Source of the DNA: an archaeon
Lineage (GTDB): Archaea > Thermoproteota > Nitrososphaeria > Nitrososphaerales > Gagatemarchaeaceae
Assembly: GCA_021791695.1 (NCBI GenBank)
Contig: JAJYWC010000008.1
Coordinates: 1-62,824 of the forward strand
DNA: 62,824 nucleotides
Direction of reading: 5' to 3'
The notes under the pieces are model-generated. The model ran no database searches and was not told where the DNA came from. It saw only the letters and a program-made list of their open reading frames with translations. The translations under genes were made by a program, and so were the position numbers. Below are positions 1 through 8,056 of the stretch, piece by piece (position 1 is the stretch's first letter; each line of letters begins with the position of its first letter).

Positions 1-717
1 TGCCTTCATCACATAGACGGTCCGCCCGTTGTAGTCAGTCTTGGCCATGACCGTGTCCCTCGCTATCCTCTGGACGGGGGCCCCGTTGATGAGCTTGGCA
101 GCCAGCATCGGTCCCACGCCGTCGCCGATCGGCTGGGCCAGTTTGAACGTCTCTGTCGCCTTTGCGAGGGCGTTCGCCTGTTCCATTATCTGCGGTAGGA
201 CCATCTGGAGCTGGAATATCGTGATGTATGAGCTGGTCTTCTTCGCGGAGAGATAGTAGTGCCTCACGACCTTGTGGATTATGTTGAGGGCGCTCGAAAT
301 CTCAACAAGGTTGGAACCCACAGAGACCTTGACTGGGTCATCCGTGCCGATTAGCGCCTGGACCTCGTTCCTTACCCTGTCCTCGCCGGTCTTGGTTATG
401 TGCTCCAGCTTGCCGACGAGGCCGTTGGGGTCCATGCTCACCGGCGGAATCGTGACATACTCAAAGAGCTGAGACAGGCGCTCGCCCACGCCCTGCCCTG
501 CCTTACCCGCCGAGTTGAAGTAATCCAGGGTCTGTTTCGCTGCCGTCTCCTTCATCGCGCTGAGCTTCTTCAGGGAACGCTTGACACTCTGCTCTGCGAC
601 GTAGAACTGAATCCTCTGCCCGTAAAGGATGAACACGAAGAAGAACCCATAGGTGACGAATGTGACTAGGTTGCTGAAGTTGATGCCTGACAAAAGGCTC
701 GACAGGTTGCTAGACAA
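1..717 (-). CDS. DUF1512 family protein (3'-truncated by window edge)
   Basis: An open frame of 239 codons reads from a TTG at 717 down to the window edge without a stop. The N-terminus has a short hydrophobic stretch (about residues 13-27, VTFVTYGFFFVFILYG) followed by a long mostly soluble region with motifs such as MDPNGLVGKLEH, HYYLSAKKTSSYITIFQLQMVLPQIMEQA and QPIGDGVGPMLAAKL. This matches my recollection of the archaeal DUF1512 family, whose function is unknown. The TTG start is preferred because a TATA-like element at 750-757 lies about 36 nt upstream and no other start codon follows it closely. The gene follows the ribosomal cluster on the same strand but has its own promoter. Confidence 0.7.
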   Translation of the reverse strand, partial: MSSNLSSLLSGINFSNLVTFVTYGFFFVFILYGQRIQFYVAEQSVKRSLKKLSAMKETAAKQTLDYFNSAGKAGQGVGERLSQLFEYVTIPPVSMDPNGLVGKLEHITKTGEDRVRNEVQALIGTDDPVKVSVGSNLVEISSALNIIHKVVRHYYLSAKKTSSYITIFQLQMVLPQIMEQANALAKATETFKLAQPIGDGVGPMLAAKLINGAPVQRIARDTVMAKTDYNGRTVYVMKA

Positions 718-749
718 ACCGTAAACGCTCGAATCGAGGAAACCCCAGC

Positions 750-779
750 CTATATAACTATATCGCTATCGATATAGTT
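750..779 (-). promoter_or_regulatory. TATA box plus 10-bp perfect palindrome ahead of the DUF1512 gene
   Basis: Read on the minus strand, TTATATAG (757-750) is a TATA box for the gene starting at 717. Positions 756-765 and 770-779 form a perfect 10-bp inverted repeat (AACTATATCG / CGATATAGTT) with a 4-nt loop. It touches the upstream edge of the TATA box and lies 43 nt beyond the rpsS stop. It could be a regulator binding site or the end of the ribosomal transcript. No T-run follows it on the minus strand, which favours an operator. Confidence 0.5.
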
Positions 780-821
780 CCACGGCGGGCGCGTCGGATG
801 GGAAACCGGCACGGGTACACG

Positions 822-1217
822 CTACTTGAGTGGGACGTAGAGGCTCGAACGGCTCGCGCCAATTCCTGGAGTGCCGTGTACAACCTTCTTGTTGGTTATG
901 ACATACTCCCCCAGGTAGTGCCCGATCATCTCGGGCTTGACTTCGAGGGCGACGAACTCCTTCCCGCTGTAGACGCTGACCTTTGCCCCGACCATCACCG
1001 GGAGTATCACCATGTCTCTCGCGTGGGTCTTGATTGGACTCTCGAGCTTTCCGTCTCTCTGAGCCCTGATGTCCTCGAGGAGCTTGCGCTTGTCCTCCGA
1101 GATGCCTCTGTTGAGCGAGCGTCTCGCCCTCGATGGAAGCAGCTGGAGGATGGCTTCGGTCGACATCGAGTTGAGCTGCTCGACCGTGTAGCCACGATAT
1201 CGGAACTCTTTTGGCAC
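822..1217 (-). CDS. rps19: 30S ribosomal protein S19
   Basis: A 131-residue archaeal/eukaryotic type S19 (uS19). Family landmarks are visible: the N-terminal FRYRGYTVEQL segment, the PSRARRSL basic stretch, and the C-terminal KTHARDMVILPVMVG...VYSGKEFVALEVKPEMIGHYLGEY block that binds 16S rRNA in the small-subunit head. The GTG start directly follows the TAA of rpl2, so the two are translationally coupled. In most archaea L22 and S3 follow S19. Here the cluster ends and a DUF1512 gene with its own promoter comes next. Confidence 0.97.
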   Translation of the reverse strand: MPKEFRYRGYTVEQLNSMSTEAILQLLPSRARRSLNRGISEDKRKLLEDIRAQRDGKLESPIKTHARDMVILPVMVGAKVSVYSGKEFVALEVKPEMIGHYLGEYVITNKKVVHGTPGIGASRSSLYVPLK

Positions 1218-1961
1218 TTACTTGACCTCCGTGCTCGTCCTTGCCAACCTCTTCCGTCCGGTCTTCCTGGGAGCTATAAGTCCTACCTTCCTTCCGGGAG
1301 GCGCGTTGCGGGATGTGCTGGTCGACTTGCCCGGATGTTGGTGCCTTCCGCCTCCGAACGGGTGGTACACGACCGCCATCGCGATGCCTCTCATCCGCGG
1401 GTACATCCTGCCCTGAGCCTTCATAGCGTGATGCCTCGGCCCTGCCCTGAGGAACGGCTTCTCCAGCCTGCCTCCGCCGGCTATCTCCCCGATCGAGGCC
1501 CTGCATCTGTCGTCGACCAGGATGCTCTTTCCGGATGGCAGCCTGAGTATGGCACGGCCGTTGCCCTTCGAGAAGAGTATGGCCGAGCCGCCTGAAGCCC
1601 TGACCAGCTTCCCGCCGTCGCCAGCCCTGAGCTCGATGTTTGAAATCCTTGTTCCTTCGGGGATTCTGCCGAGGGGGAGTATGTTCCCGATGGAGGGAGC
1701 GGCGTTCGGACCGAGAGATATGGAACTGCCCACCGCGAGCCCGCTGACCGCCGGGACGTAGGAGATGTCTCCGGTCCCATGCTCGAGCTGCGCGAGAGGT
1801 GCCGTGCGACCTCTCTCGTCCAGGATCGCCTTGACGATGAGCTTCTCCTCGGTTTCGGTCCTGAGGTTCGGATATCGCACGGGGGCTATCTTGCCCTTGG
1901 CGGAGATGCGGAACTGGCTCCCGCCCTTTCCTCTGCGTCGTTGTAGAATTCGCTTACCCAT
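1218..1961 (-). CDS. rpl2: 50S ribosomal protein L2
   Basis: A 247-residue uL2. It starts MGKRILQRRRGKGGSQFR as in archaeal L2 and carries the conserved C-terminal MRGIAMAVVYHPFGGGRHQHPGKS region, including the His-rich GGGRHQH segment near the peptidyl transferase centre. The AAPSIGNILPLGRIPEGT block is typical of the SH3-like RNA-binding domain. It lies between L23 and S19 in the standard archaeal order and abuts S19 without a gap. Confidence 0.97.
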   Translation of the reverse strand: MGKRILQRRRGKGGSQFRISAKGKIAPVRYPNLRTETEEKLIVKAILDERGRTAPLAQLEHGTGDISYVPAVSGLAVGSSISLGPNAAPSIGNILPLGRIPEGTRISNIELRAGDGGKLVRASGGSAILFSKGNGRAILRLPSGKSILVDDRCRASIGEIAGGGRLEKPFLRAGPRHHAMKAQGRMYPRMRGIAMAVVYHPFGGGRHQHPGKSTSTSRNAPPGRKVGLIAPRKTGRKRLARTSTEVK

Positions 1962-1965
1962 ATTG

Positions 1966-2232
1966 TTACACGAGACCCAGCTTCGTAGCCAGTTCAGCCG
2001 CCGAGTTGTCTTCGGTCAGACGCACGAACGCCTTCTTGCCTACCACGGTCCTTGTGGTGTTGACGCCGCGGACCTTGACCTCATAGAGCACCTCAACCGC
2101 GCTCGCAATCTGCGTCTTCGACGCCTTGTCGCTGACTATGAAGCACAACTTGTTCTCCCGCTCGATCTGCTCGAAAGTGCGTTCAGTAATGTAAGGCCTT
2201 ACGACGACCTTCTGAGCGTCTTCAAGCCTCAA
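1966..2232 (-). CDS. rpl23: 50S ribosomal protein L23
   Basis: An 88-residue uL23 with the family pattern VVVRPYITERTFEQIERENKLCFIV, then KASKTQIASAVEVLYEVKVRGVNT and KKAFVRLTED. L23 sits at the nascent-chain tunnel exit and contacts SRP. The frame overlaps the end of rpl4 by 11 nt, which supports coupled translation, and is followed after 4 nt by rpl2. Confidence 0.95.
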   Translation of the reverse strand: MRLEDAQKVVVRPYITERTFEQIERENKLCFIVSDKASKTQIASAVEVLYEVKVRGVNTTRTVVGKKAFVRLTEDNSAAELATKLGLV

Positions 2233-3025
2233 CTCGCATCTCTACCTCCTTTTCCTTTGACCTCAGAGCGTCCAGCGAGGACTCGGACCAGAAGGTAAGC
2301 CGCCCTGCCACGCCGGCGGGCGCAAGGTCGAGCACGCTAAGGCTGTTGACCTCCACGACCTTCACTCCCGGGATGCCGTCCGCGGCGCGCCCGACGCCTC
2401 TGTCGTTGCTGACGACGAACAACGGACCGACGGGCTCGCTGTAGGCGCGTCCTCTCATTCTCGGCTTCCCCGACCTCCGCTTTACTCCGCCGACGAGACG
2501 CTTGAGCTCGTCGGAGAGTCCGACCGTCTTCAGGAACGTGTTCAGCTCTCCGGTCTTCGAGACCGTCTCGATGTCGTCCACGACGATCAGGGGGAACTCC
2601 AGGTTGCCCACCCGGTGTCCTCTCCACGCGACTGCGTTGGCGCTTCCCGTGAACGCGATCGCCGTTTCTAGAGCGAGCCTCCTCTCCTTCTTGTTTACCT
2701 TGTTGTAGATCGCCTTTTCCGACCTCGGCGGGTGCGGCAGTCTTCCTCCGACAACGCTGGCGACGCCGGCCGCCTGGCCTGCGCGGCGGCTTCTTTCTCC
2801 CTTAACCCTCGGAATCCTCGAGATTCCCCTGCCGGTGGGCGGCCAACCGCTCTCGGCGCTGGTCTTCTCGCCGGCCTCGGGGTCGCGCCCGTAGGCCTGT
2901 ATTCCGTGGGACCTCAGTATCCAGAAAACGCGATGGATGATGTCTGGTCTGAGCGGGCGCAGGAATGCCTCTGGCAGGTCGGCTTCACTGGAAGATTCAC
3001 CCTTCAGGTCTAGTATCTTTGCCAA
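2222..3025 (-). CDS. rpl4: 50S ribosomal protein L4
   Basis: A 267-residue uL4 (archaeal/eukaryotic L4e type). The segment RIPRVKGERSRRAGQAAGVASVVGGRLPHPPRSEKAIYNKVNKKERRLA is built of the typical L4e blocks: the loop that lines the exit tunnel, then the NKKERR helix start. The C-terminal half has PLIVVDDIETVSKT and MRGRAYSEPVGPLFVV. It lies between L3 (4-nt gap) and L23 (11-nt overlap). Confidence 0.95.
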   Translation of the reverse strand: MAKILDLKGESSSEADLPEAFLRPLRPDIIHRVFWILRSHGIQAYGRDPEAGEKTSAESGWPPTGRGISRIPRVKGERSRRAGQAAGVASVVGGRLPHPPRSEKAIYNKVNKKERRLALETAIAFTGSANAVAWRGHRVGNLEFPLIVVDDIETVSKTGELNTFLKTVGLSDELKRLVGGVKRRSGKPRMRGRAYSEPVGPLFVVSNDRGVGRAADGIPGVKVVEVNSLSVLDLAPAGVAGRLTFWSESSLDALRSKEKEVEMRVEA

Positions 3026-3029
3026 GTCA

Positions 3030-4025
3030 CTATCTGCCCGCCCTTGTACTCAGTTCCAGGACCTGCACGGGGGTCGTCTTGCCCTTGACCGCGCGGGCCG
3101 GGAGCCTGACGAAGACCACCCTTCTTGTGCTGCCGGGTACCGTGCCTCTCAGCAGAGCATAATCAGTCCTCACCTCACCGAAATGCTCGAAGCCCCCCTT
3201 GGGGGTTATGGGCGCGTCCTTCGGGTTTGAAATCGAAAGTATCCTCTTGCCGGTCTCGGTCCTCTGATGGAAGCCGTGCTGTCCCGCCCTGGCGACGGTG
3301 TACATGACGGCTGCCGGGTGCCATGGTCCGATGACTCCGACGGCCCTCACGCTCTTTCTCGACTTGTGCTGCTTCCTCTTAATCCCGAACCTCGTAACCG
3401 GTCCCTCGAACCCCTTCCCCTTGGTTATGCCGATCACGTCTACGTACGAACCCGCCTTGAAAATCTCAGAGAACTTGACGCCCTTTCCGAGCAGTTTCAC
3501 GACATAGTCTATCTGTGCGGCAGTGTCTCCTCCCCCGACTCCGACCTCGAAGACTATCGGCCTTTTCTGGGAGATACCCGCGTCGCTCGGGGTTATCGAG
3601 ACCAGAGCAGAAACCCTGCTCAGGCTTGAAAGCCTGCCCTTCCACGCCTCGACGAACTTCTCCGGCTCAGGAGAGGGCTTCCTCTCCACACCCTTGGGTA
3701 GGGTGGGGGCGTACACCTCGCCGACTGCTCTGTCCGCTCCGTTCTCCCTTATGTACAGCCTGAGGCCGATCACCGCAGTCTCGGGGACCGCGAGGACGCT
3801 CGTCGGGTTGAACAGCGGTTTGCCAAAGTTCGGGGTCTTCTCCCTGTCATCGAGAGAGATGCTGTGCATCGTCCCTACCTTGACCGCCGGGAACGCCAGG
3901 AGAGTCGGTGTCGGTGAAGCGAGCTTGGGCCAGGTGTGGATGGATGGCACGAAACTGCCGGCGCGGCCCCTAGGCCGGTATGCGAGGCTACCCCTTCTAG
4001 GTGCAGAATGCTTCCTGTGACCCAA
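3030..4025 (-). CDS. rpl3: 50S ribosomal protein L3
   Basis: A 331-residue archaeal uL3 with the N-terminal GHRKHSAPRRGSLAYRPRGRA segment, VIGITKGKGFEGPVTRFGIKRKQHKSRKSVRAVG and GWH-equivalent GPWHPAAVMYTVARAGQHGFHQRTETGKRIL. The chosen start is TTG at 4025. A TATA-like GTTTAAAGG inside the end of the upstream methyltransferase gene (about 4067-4078) could drive the ribosomal cluster independently. The upstream SPOUT gene is the usual archaeal neighbour. Confidence 0.96.
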   Translation of the reverse strand: MGHRKHSAPRRGSLAYRPRGRAGSFVPSIHTWPKLASPTPTLLAFPAVKVGTMHSISLDDREKTPNFGKPLFNPTSVLAVPETAVIGLRLYIRENGADRAVGEVYAPTLPKGVERKPSPEPEKFVEAWKGRLSSLSRVSALVSITPSDAGISQKRPIVFEVGVGGGDTAAQIDYVVKLLGKGVKFSEIFKAGSYVDVIGITKGKGFEGPVTRFGIKRKQHKSRKSVRAVGVIGPWHPAAVMYTVARAGQHGFHQRTETGKRILSISNPKDAPITPKGGFEHFGEVRTDYALLRGTVPGSTRRVVFVRLPARAVKGKTTPVQVLELSTRAGR

Positions 4026-4066
4026 GCTAAAGCACTGTGGAGTGACCCCCGATTTTCCGTTAGCCT

Positions 4067-4882
4067 TTAAACTTTCGTATTTCTCAAAGCACTCAGGACT
4101 TCGAACAGGTACAGTGCCGAGGCCATAGCTTCTTCGGTCCGGACCGTTACGGTGTGTTGCTCGGGATAGAGGTTGACGATGAACTTCACCTTCTGCCTGA
4201 GGTCTTTTACCAAGTCGAAGAGGCCCCTGGACGGCGAGCCGAAGACCGCCATGACGCCGGTGGAACTGGCGAGCTGTTCGCCGAGTGCCGGCAGGCAGGC
4301 CGCAAGCGGGTCTCCGAGCCTCGAGGTGGCGACCTTCAGCCCGAACCTTCTGTCCCCAAGGACCTCGTCGGCGCTGCGGACTTCCACCCTGTATCCCCAG
4401 TATTCAGGCGCCTCCGAACGGTCCACTACCACTCCCGTCAGCGGCGAAGTGGAGACGACCTTCACGGTCACGCGCTTGTCTGGACCGACCCTCCGCATCA
4501 GAGCTGCAGGGACATCCAGACCCACATCGACTGACTCGCCGCCGGTAAGCGTCACGCCTTCACGGACCTCTCCGACCTGGACGCGCGTAACCGGGACCTT
4601 CGGCTTGTGCGATGGTATCCTCAGGGGAGGGAGCAGGCCGGCGAATCGCAAAGTGTCGTCAAGCGGGAACAGGCGTCGTCTCAGGTACTGGGGCGTTTCA
4701 AGGTACTCCAGGACGTGGCTGAGCAGGGCCGACTCTCCCCTTCCCCGCGTGTCGCGGAATATCTGGACCAGATCGACGCCGAAGACGGAAGCTATCCTGG
4801 CGATCTGTCCGATCTTGATGGTCTTATCTCTGAGCGACTCATGCTCTTCGAGGACCGTGTCCGGGAAGGCGATGGACAACAT
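4067..4882 (-). CDS. SPOUT-class RNA methyltransferase next to L3 (Methyltrn_RNA_3 / DUF171 type)
   Basis: A 271-residue protein of the SPOUT superfamily that is commonly encoded just before L3 in archaea. The N-terminal SIAFPDTVLEEHESLRDKTIKIGQIARIASVFGVDLVQIF is the first Rossmann-like segment. A central OB-like insertion (about residues 95-175, VPVTRVQVGEVREGVTLTGG) is typical of this family. The C-terminal SSTGVMAVFGSPSRGLFDLVKD is the SAM-binding knot region. The target is probably 23S rRNA uridine, by analogy with family members. The ATG at 4882 sits about 65 nt downstream of a TATA-like TTTTAAG, so a slightly earlier start is possible. Confidence 0.85.
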   Translation of the reverse strand: MLSIAFPDTVLEEHESLRDKTIKIGQIARIASVFGVDLVQIFRDTRGRGESALLSHVLEYLETPQYLRRRLFPLDDTLRFAGLLPPLRIPSHKPKVPVTRVQVGEVREGVTLTGGESVDVGLDVPAALMRRVGPDKRVTVKVVSTSPLTGVVVDRSEAPEYWGYRVEVRSADEVLGDRRFGLKVATSRLGDPLAACLPALGEQLASSTGVMAVFGSPSRGLFDLVKDLRQKVKFIVNLYPEQHTVTVRTEEAMASALYLFEVLSALRNTKV

Positions 4883-4917
4883 CTGTCCGTAGAACGTCAG
4901 TGTAGCTCACCCATACC

Positions 4918-4943
4918 TGAAAACCCGTTTGCGGTTGTTTTCA
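4918..4943. promoter_or_regulatory. Inverted repeat in the divergent promoter region
   Basis: TGAAAACC and GGTTGTTTTCA flank a 7-nt centre, giving a near-perfect palindrome with one extra base in the right arm. It lies between the SPOUT methyltransferase gene (minus) and the membrane winged-helix gene (plus), beside a TTAAAA-type TATA element at about 4949. This is an operator-like arrangement, and the neighbouring winged-helix protein is a possible ligand. Confidence 0.4.
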
Positions 4944-4997
4944 TCGGCTTAAAAGCACCGTTAACTGGCCCGTCTGGTCTAGGATTCCGAGACGTCT

Positions 4998-5426
4998 GTG
5001 GCGGAGAGGGAGAAGATCGAGTATGAGCTTCGCGGCAAGACGCTAAAGGTCTACCTCTACATGCTAAGACAGGGAAAACCCGTGGGGATCAGGGAGGTCC
5101 AGAGGGAGCTGGGGTTCTCCAGCCCGAGCATAGCGTTCCACCATATGGAGAAGCTGACGCGTCTGGGGGTCGTGGAGCAAGACAGCATGGGGAACTACGT
5201 CGTGGCCAAGAAGGTAGACCCCGGGATAATGCAGGCGTTCGTGAGTGTCGGAAGGTTCAGCCTTCCCCGGATGGGCTTCTACGCGGCGTTCTTCTCTGTT
5301 ATCACGGCGGCCTACATTCTGTCGAACTTATCATCGCTTGATGTCTACGCGTTGGTTGCGAGCGCGGGGGCGGCCTTGGTCTTCTCCTACGAGCTCGTGC
5401 GCGCGTGGAGGAGGAAGCCGTTCTAG
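4998..5426 (+). CDS. Membrane-anchored winged-helix DNA-binding protein
   Basis: A 142-residue protein with a GTG start. Residues about 12-75 form a winged helix-turn-helix (LKVYLYMLRQGKPVGIREVQRELGFSSPSIAFHHMEKLTRLGVVEQ). Residues about 90-135 contain two hydrophobic segments (MGFYAAFFSVITAAYILSNL and VYALVASAGAALVFSYELV) that should be membrane spans, followed by a short basic tail. Such one-component membrane regulators are common in archaea. The small two-span protein encoded 38 nt downstream may be its partner. The target is unknown; the palindrome upstream suggests autoregulation. Confidence 0.7.
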   Translation: MAEREKIEYELRGKTLKVYLYMLRQGKPVGIREVQRELGFSSPSIAFHHMEKLTRLGVVEQDSMGNYVVAKKVDPGIMQAFVSVGRFSLPRMGFYAAFFSVITAAYILSNLSSLDVYALVASAGAALVFSYELVRAWRRKPF

Positions 5427-5464
5427 ATGTTAGAATTAACTAGACGGTCAGAGATACAGATAAC

Positions 5465-5812
5465 ATGAAGCCGGAAGGGTTCGTCCTGGGTGCTTCAGCG
5501 GGGCTGCTGCTGGCCCTGTTGTTCATAGCGGGGGCGAGCGCGTTCGGGTCTTCCGCCCTGCACATTGACCTGATCCACGGTATCTCCTCCGTGTCGTCCG
5601 GGATGGCCACGGCAGCTCCACCGGCAGGGGAGGGCGCTCAGACAAATTCGGCCACATCGCCGTCATCGCCACCCCCTTCGTTCTCGTCCGTGAGCGGCCT
5701 CTCGACCGACGGCGGCAGATCCCTTGCCGCATTGCTCGTCCCCATATTGCTGGCGGCTCTGGTCGGGACGGCATTCTACGGGCTCTCAGCGAGAAGAGTG
5801 GACGCAGAGTGA
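5465..5812 (+). CDS. Hypothetical protein with two membrane segments and a Ser/Pro-rich linker
   Basis: A 115-residue protein that I do not recognise. It begins with a signal-like or transmembrane segment (about residues 7-28), then a low-complexity Ser/Pro/Ala region (about 45-80), then a second hydrophobic helix (about 86-106, LAALLVPILLAALVGTAFYGL) and a short charged tail. The layout suggests an extracytoplasmic linker held between two spans. It follows the winged-helix gene at a distance that permits cotranscription and converges on the aldehyde dehydrogenase gene. Confidence 0.6.
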   Translation: MKPEGFVLGASAGLLLALLFIAGASAFGSSALHIDLIHGISSVSSGMATAAPPAGEGAQTNSATSPSSPPPSFSSVSGLSTDGGRSLAALLVPILLAALVGTAFYGLSARRVDAE

Positions 5813-5814
5813 GC

Positions 5815-7392
5815 CTATCCGGAGACCACAGTCTGAGACTGCTCGCGCATGTATGAGAGTAGGTAGTTCGGCCCTCCCACCCCCTTGCCCGTAGCACCGC
5901 TGGCGTTCCATCCCACGAAGGTCTGCGCGCCGGGCCAGGCCCCCGTCGTAGCGCCACCCTTCCTGTTTGCGTACACGACCCCGAACTGGATCCGGTCGAG
6001 GAACTTCTTGACCTCCGCAGGGTCCTCGCTGAATATGCCCGCCGTGAGCCCATACCCGGTGTCGTTAGCCCTCGCGAGGGCTTCATCCAGCGTCTTGAAC
6101 TCGCCAACGACGATGAACGGGATGAACAGCTCCTCCTTGAAGAGCCTGTGCTTGGACGGCAGGTCTACGGCGACGGTCGGCTCGACGTAGTAACCATTCT
6201 TGTACAGCCCCTTGGTCAGCACCCTGCCACCCACAAATATCCTGCCCTTCTTCTCGGCGCTCTTGACGGCATCCTCGAAGGTCGAGACTGCGGCCTCGTT
6301 GATCACCGGCCCCATGAACGCGTCCTTGGTCCTCGGGTCCGTCACTTGGATCTCACCGATGCGCGTCCGGAGGGCAGCCATGAACTGTTTCATCACCTGG
6401 CGCTGTACATATACGCGCGACGCCGCGCTACACTTCTGACCGCAGTATCCGTAGGCGGCCCTGACAACGCCCTCGACCGCCTTGTTCAGGTCGGCCTTGG
6501 CGGTCACGATGGCAGGGTTCTTGCTACCGAGCTCCATGACCACAGGTTTGATGCAGGGTTGGTTCTCCTGGAACTCTCTGTACAGCCGCATCCCTACGTC
6601 CATGGAGCCCGTGAACGCGATTCCACCAACGCGGTGGTCCCTGGTGAATTCCTTCTCGTAGTTGGCGCCCGGACCGGTCACGAAGTTGACGGCGCCAGCG
6701 GGGACGCCTGCGTCTCGATAGGAGTTGTAGAGCATCAGTGCGGTCAGGGGAGCCGCGCTCGTCGGCTTGAGGACGACCGTGTTGCCTGTTATCAGCGCGC
6801 CGCTCGACATTCCGTTCGCCAGCATGAAAGGGAAGTTGAAGGGAGAGACCACCGGCCACACGCCGTATGGCTTCATGACCATCTTGCAGTCCTCGCCGGG
6901 TCCGCCCGGCCCCATCTTCTTGACGTAGCCGTCGTTCTCCTCCATGGAACGTGCGAAGACCTTGATCGCGTCGACAGCCTCCCACACCTCGGCGAGCGCC
7001 TCCGTCCTTACCTTGCCGACCTCGTAGGTTATCGCCGCGGCGATGTCGAACTTGCGCTCGTCCATCACCTGGGCGGTCTTCAGAAGAATCTTGACGCGTT
7101 GCTTCCATGGCATCGCACTCCAACCTTCGAACGCCTCGCTCGCGGCGTCGATGGCGGCCCTGGCGTGCTTTTTGTTCCCGAGCGGGAAGTAGCCCACGAT
7201 AATCGACGTGTCTATCGGACTGCGGACGGCGAACTCACCATCCTTCGAGGCGACGCCCTCGTCTCCGATGTGCATCTGATAGTGCTTCCCTAGCGACTTG
7301 GAGAGCTTCTTTACGGCGGCCTCATATTTGGGGTGGATGCTTTCATCTGCGAACAGTGTGACGTACGTGATCTTCGAAGGCTGAACGGTCAA
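5815..7392 (-). CDS. Delta-1-pyrroline-5-carboxylate dehydrogenase-like aldehyde dehydrogenase
   Basis: A 525-residue NAD(P)-dependent aldehyde dehydrogenase, resembling the glutamate-gamma-semialdehyde (P5C) dehydrogenase group that completes proline breakdown to glutamate. Visible landmarks are PFNF (184-187) and NTVVLKP in the cofactor site, FTGS in the Rossmann loop, the general base Glu287 in VMELGSKNP, and the nucleophile Cys321 in YCGQKCSAASR. The C-terminal GGATTGAWPGAQTFVGWNASG block is typical of the P5C dehydrogenase clade. It is the last gene of the minus-strand block that starts with ilvB, 22 nt after lipB. Substrate assignment is by family resemblance. Confidence 0.8.
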   Translation of the reverse strand: MTVQPSKITYVTLFADESIHPKYEAAVKKLSKSLGKHYQMHIGDEGVASKDGEFAVRSPIDTSIIVGYFPLGNKKHARAAIDAASEAFEGWSAMPWKQRVKILLKTAQVMDERKFDIAAAITYEVGKVRTEALAEVWEAVDAIKVFARSMEENDGYVKKMGPGGPGEDCKMVMKPYGVWPVVSPFNFPFMLANGMSSGALITGNTVVLKPTSAAPLTALMLYNSYRDAGVPAGAVNFVTGPGANYEKEFTRDHRVGGIAFTGSMDVGMRLYREFQENQPCIKPVVMELGSKNPAIVTAKADLNKAVEGVVRAAYGYCGQKCSAASRVYVQRQVMKQFMAALRTRIGEIQVTDPRTKDAFMGPVINEAAVSTFEDAVKSAEKKGRIFVGGRVLTKGLYKNGYYVEPTVAVDLPSKHRLFKEELFIPFIVVGEFKTLDEALARANDTGYGLTAGIFSEDPAEVKKFLDRIQFGVVYANRKGGATTGAWPGAQTFVGWNASGATGKGVGGPNYLLSYMREQSQTVVSG

Positions 7393-7414
7393 GGAGGTTT
7401 AGGAGGCCTCAATC

Positions 7415-8056
7415 CTACTTAATCTTTGTCGTGAGGCCCGGTCGGACGAGTTCAACCTGGAAGACCGAGGAGAAGTTCCTGAGGAGTTCCGCCTTAACCG
7501 GCTCCATGGGCACCTCCCTCCCCAGCAGCTCCTGCATCGAGGTCATGGTCTCCGGCTCGAGACCGCACGGCCGTATGAGGTGGAAGTACCCGAGGTCGGT
7601 GTTTACGTTGAGCGCGAAGCCGTGGTAGGTAACCCAGTTGGTGACCGCGACCCCGATCGAGGCAAGCTTCTTCTCACCGACCCACACCCCCGGATGGCCC
7701 TCCTTCCTCTCTGCGCTGACCGAGAACGCGGCGGCGGTCAGCACAAGGACGTCTTCGAGCATCCTCACGAACTTTCTTACGTCGGGGACCGCCATTCTGA
7801 TTATCGGATAGCCCACGAGCTGACCCGGTCCGTGATACGTCGCGTCACCTCCGCGCTCCACCTGAAAGACTGGAACGCTCTGAGGTCTGAAGTTCTCGGG
7901 ACTGGTCTTCCTGCCGAGGGTTATCACGTGTTCATGCTCCACCAGGATGATGGAGTCCTGCGAGCTCCCCGAGGCCCTGCGTTCGACCATCTGCTTCTGC
8001 AGCTCCCAGACCTCGGGATATGGCCTCCGTCCGAGGTCGACCACTTCGAGGTTCAT
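7415..8056 (-). CDS. lipB: Octanoyl-[acyl carrier] protein transferase, lipoate biosynthesis
   Basis: A 213-residue LipB, which moves an octanoyl group onto the lipoyl-domain lysine of 2-oxoacid dehydrogenase E2. The motifs are RGGDATYHGPGQLVGYPI (His75 region), KKLASIGVAV with the catalytic Lys130, and the acyl-accepting Cys164 in HLIRPCGLEP. The start codon overlaps the lpd stop by 4 nt. lipA lies about 10 kb away beside the E1/E2 genes. A free ACP-bound octanoyl donor is not obvious in archaea, so the true donor is uncertain. Confidence 0.92.
   Translation of the reverse strand: MNLEVVDLGRRPYPEVWELQKQMVERRASGSSQDSIILVEHEHVITLGRKTSPENFRPQSVPVFQVERGGDATYHGPGQLVGYPIIRMAVPDVRKFVRMLEDVLVLTAAAFSVSAERKEGHPGVWVGEKKLASIGVAVTNWVTYHGFALNVNTDLGYFHLIRPCGLEPETMTSMQELLGREVPMEPVKAELLRNFSSVFQVELVRPGLTTKIK

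Noticed and set aside
6148-7293. Long open frame on the plus strand opposite the aldehyde dehydrogenase gene, and similar long antisense frames elsewhere (for example 22529-23570, 12953-14350)
   Set aside because: They mirror GC-rich codon structure of the real genes on the other strand, show no domains, and their translations are Arg/Gly/His/Asp-rich as expected for shadows.
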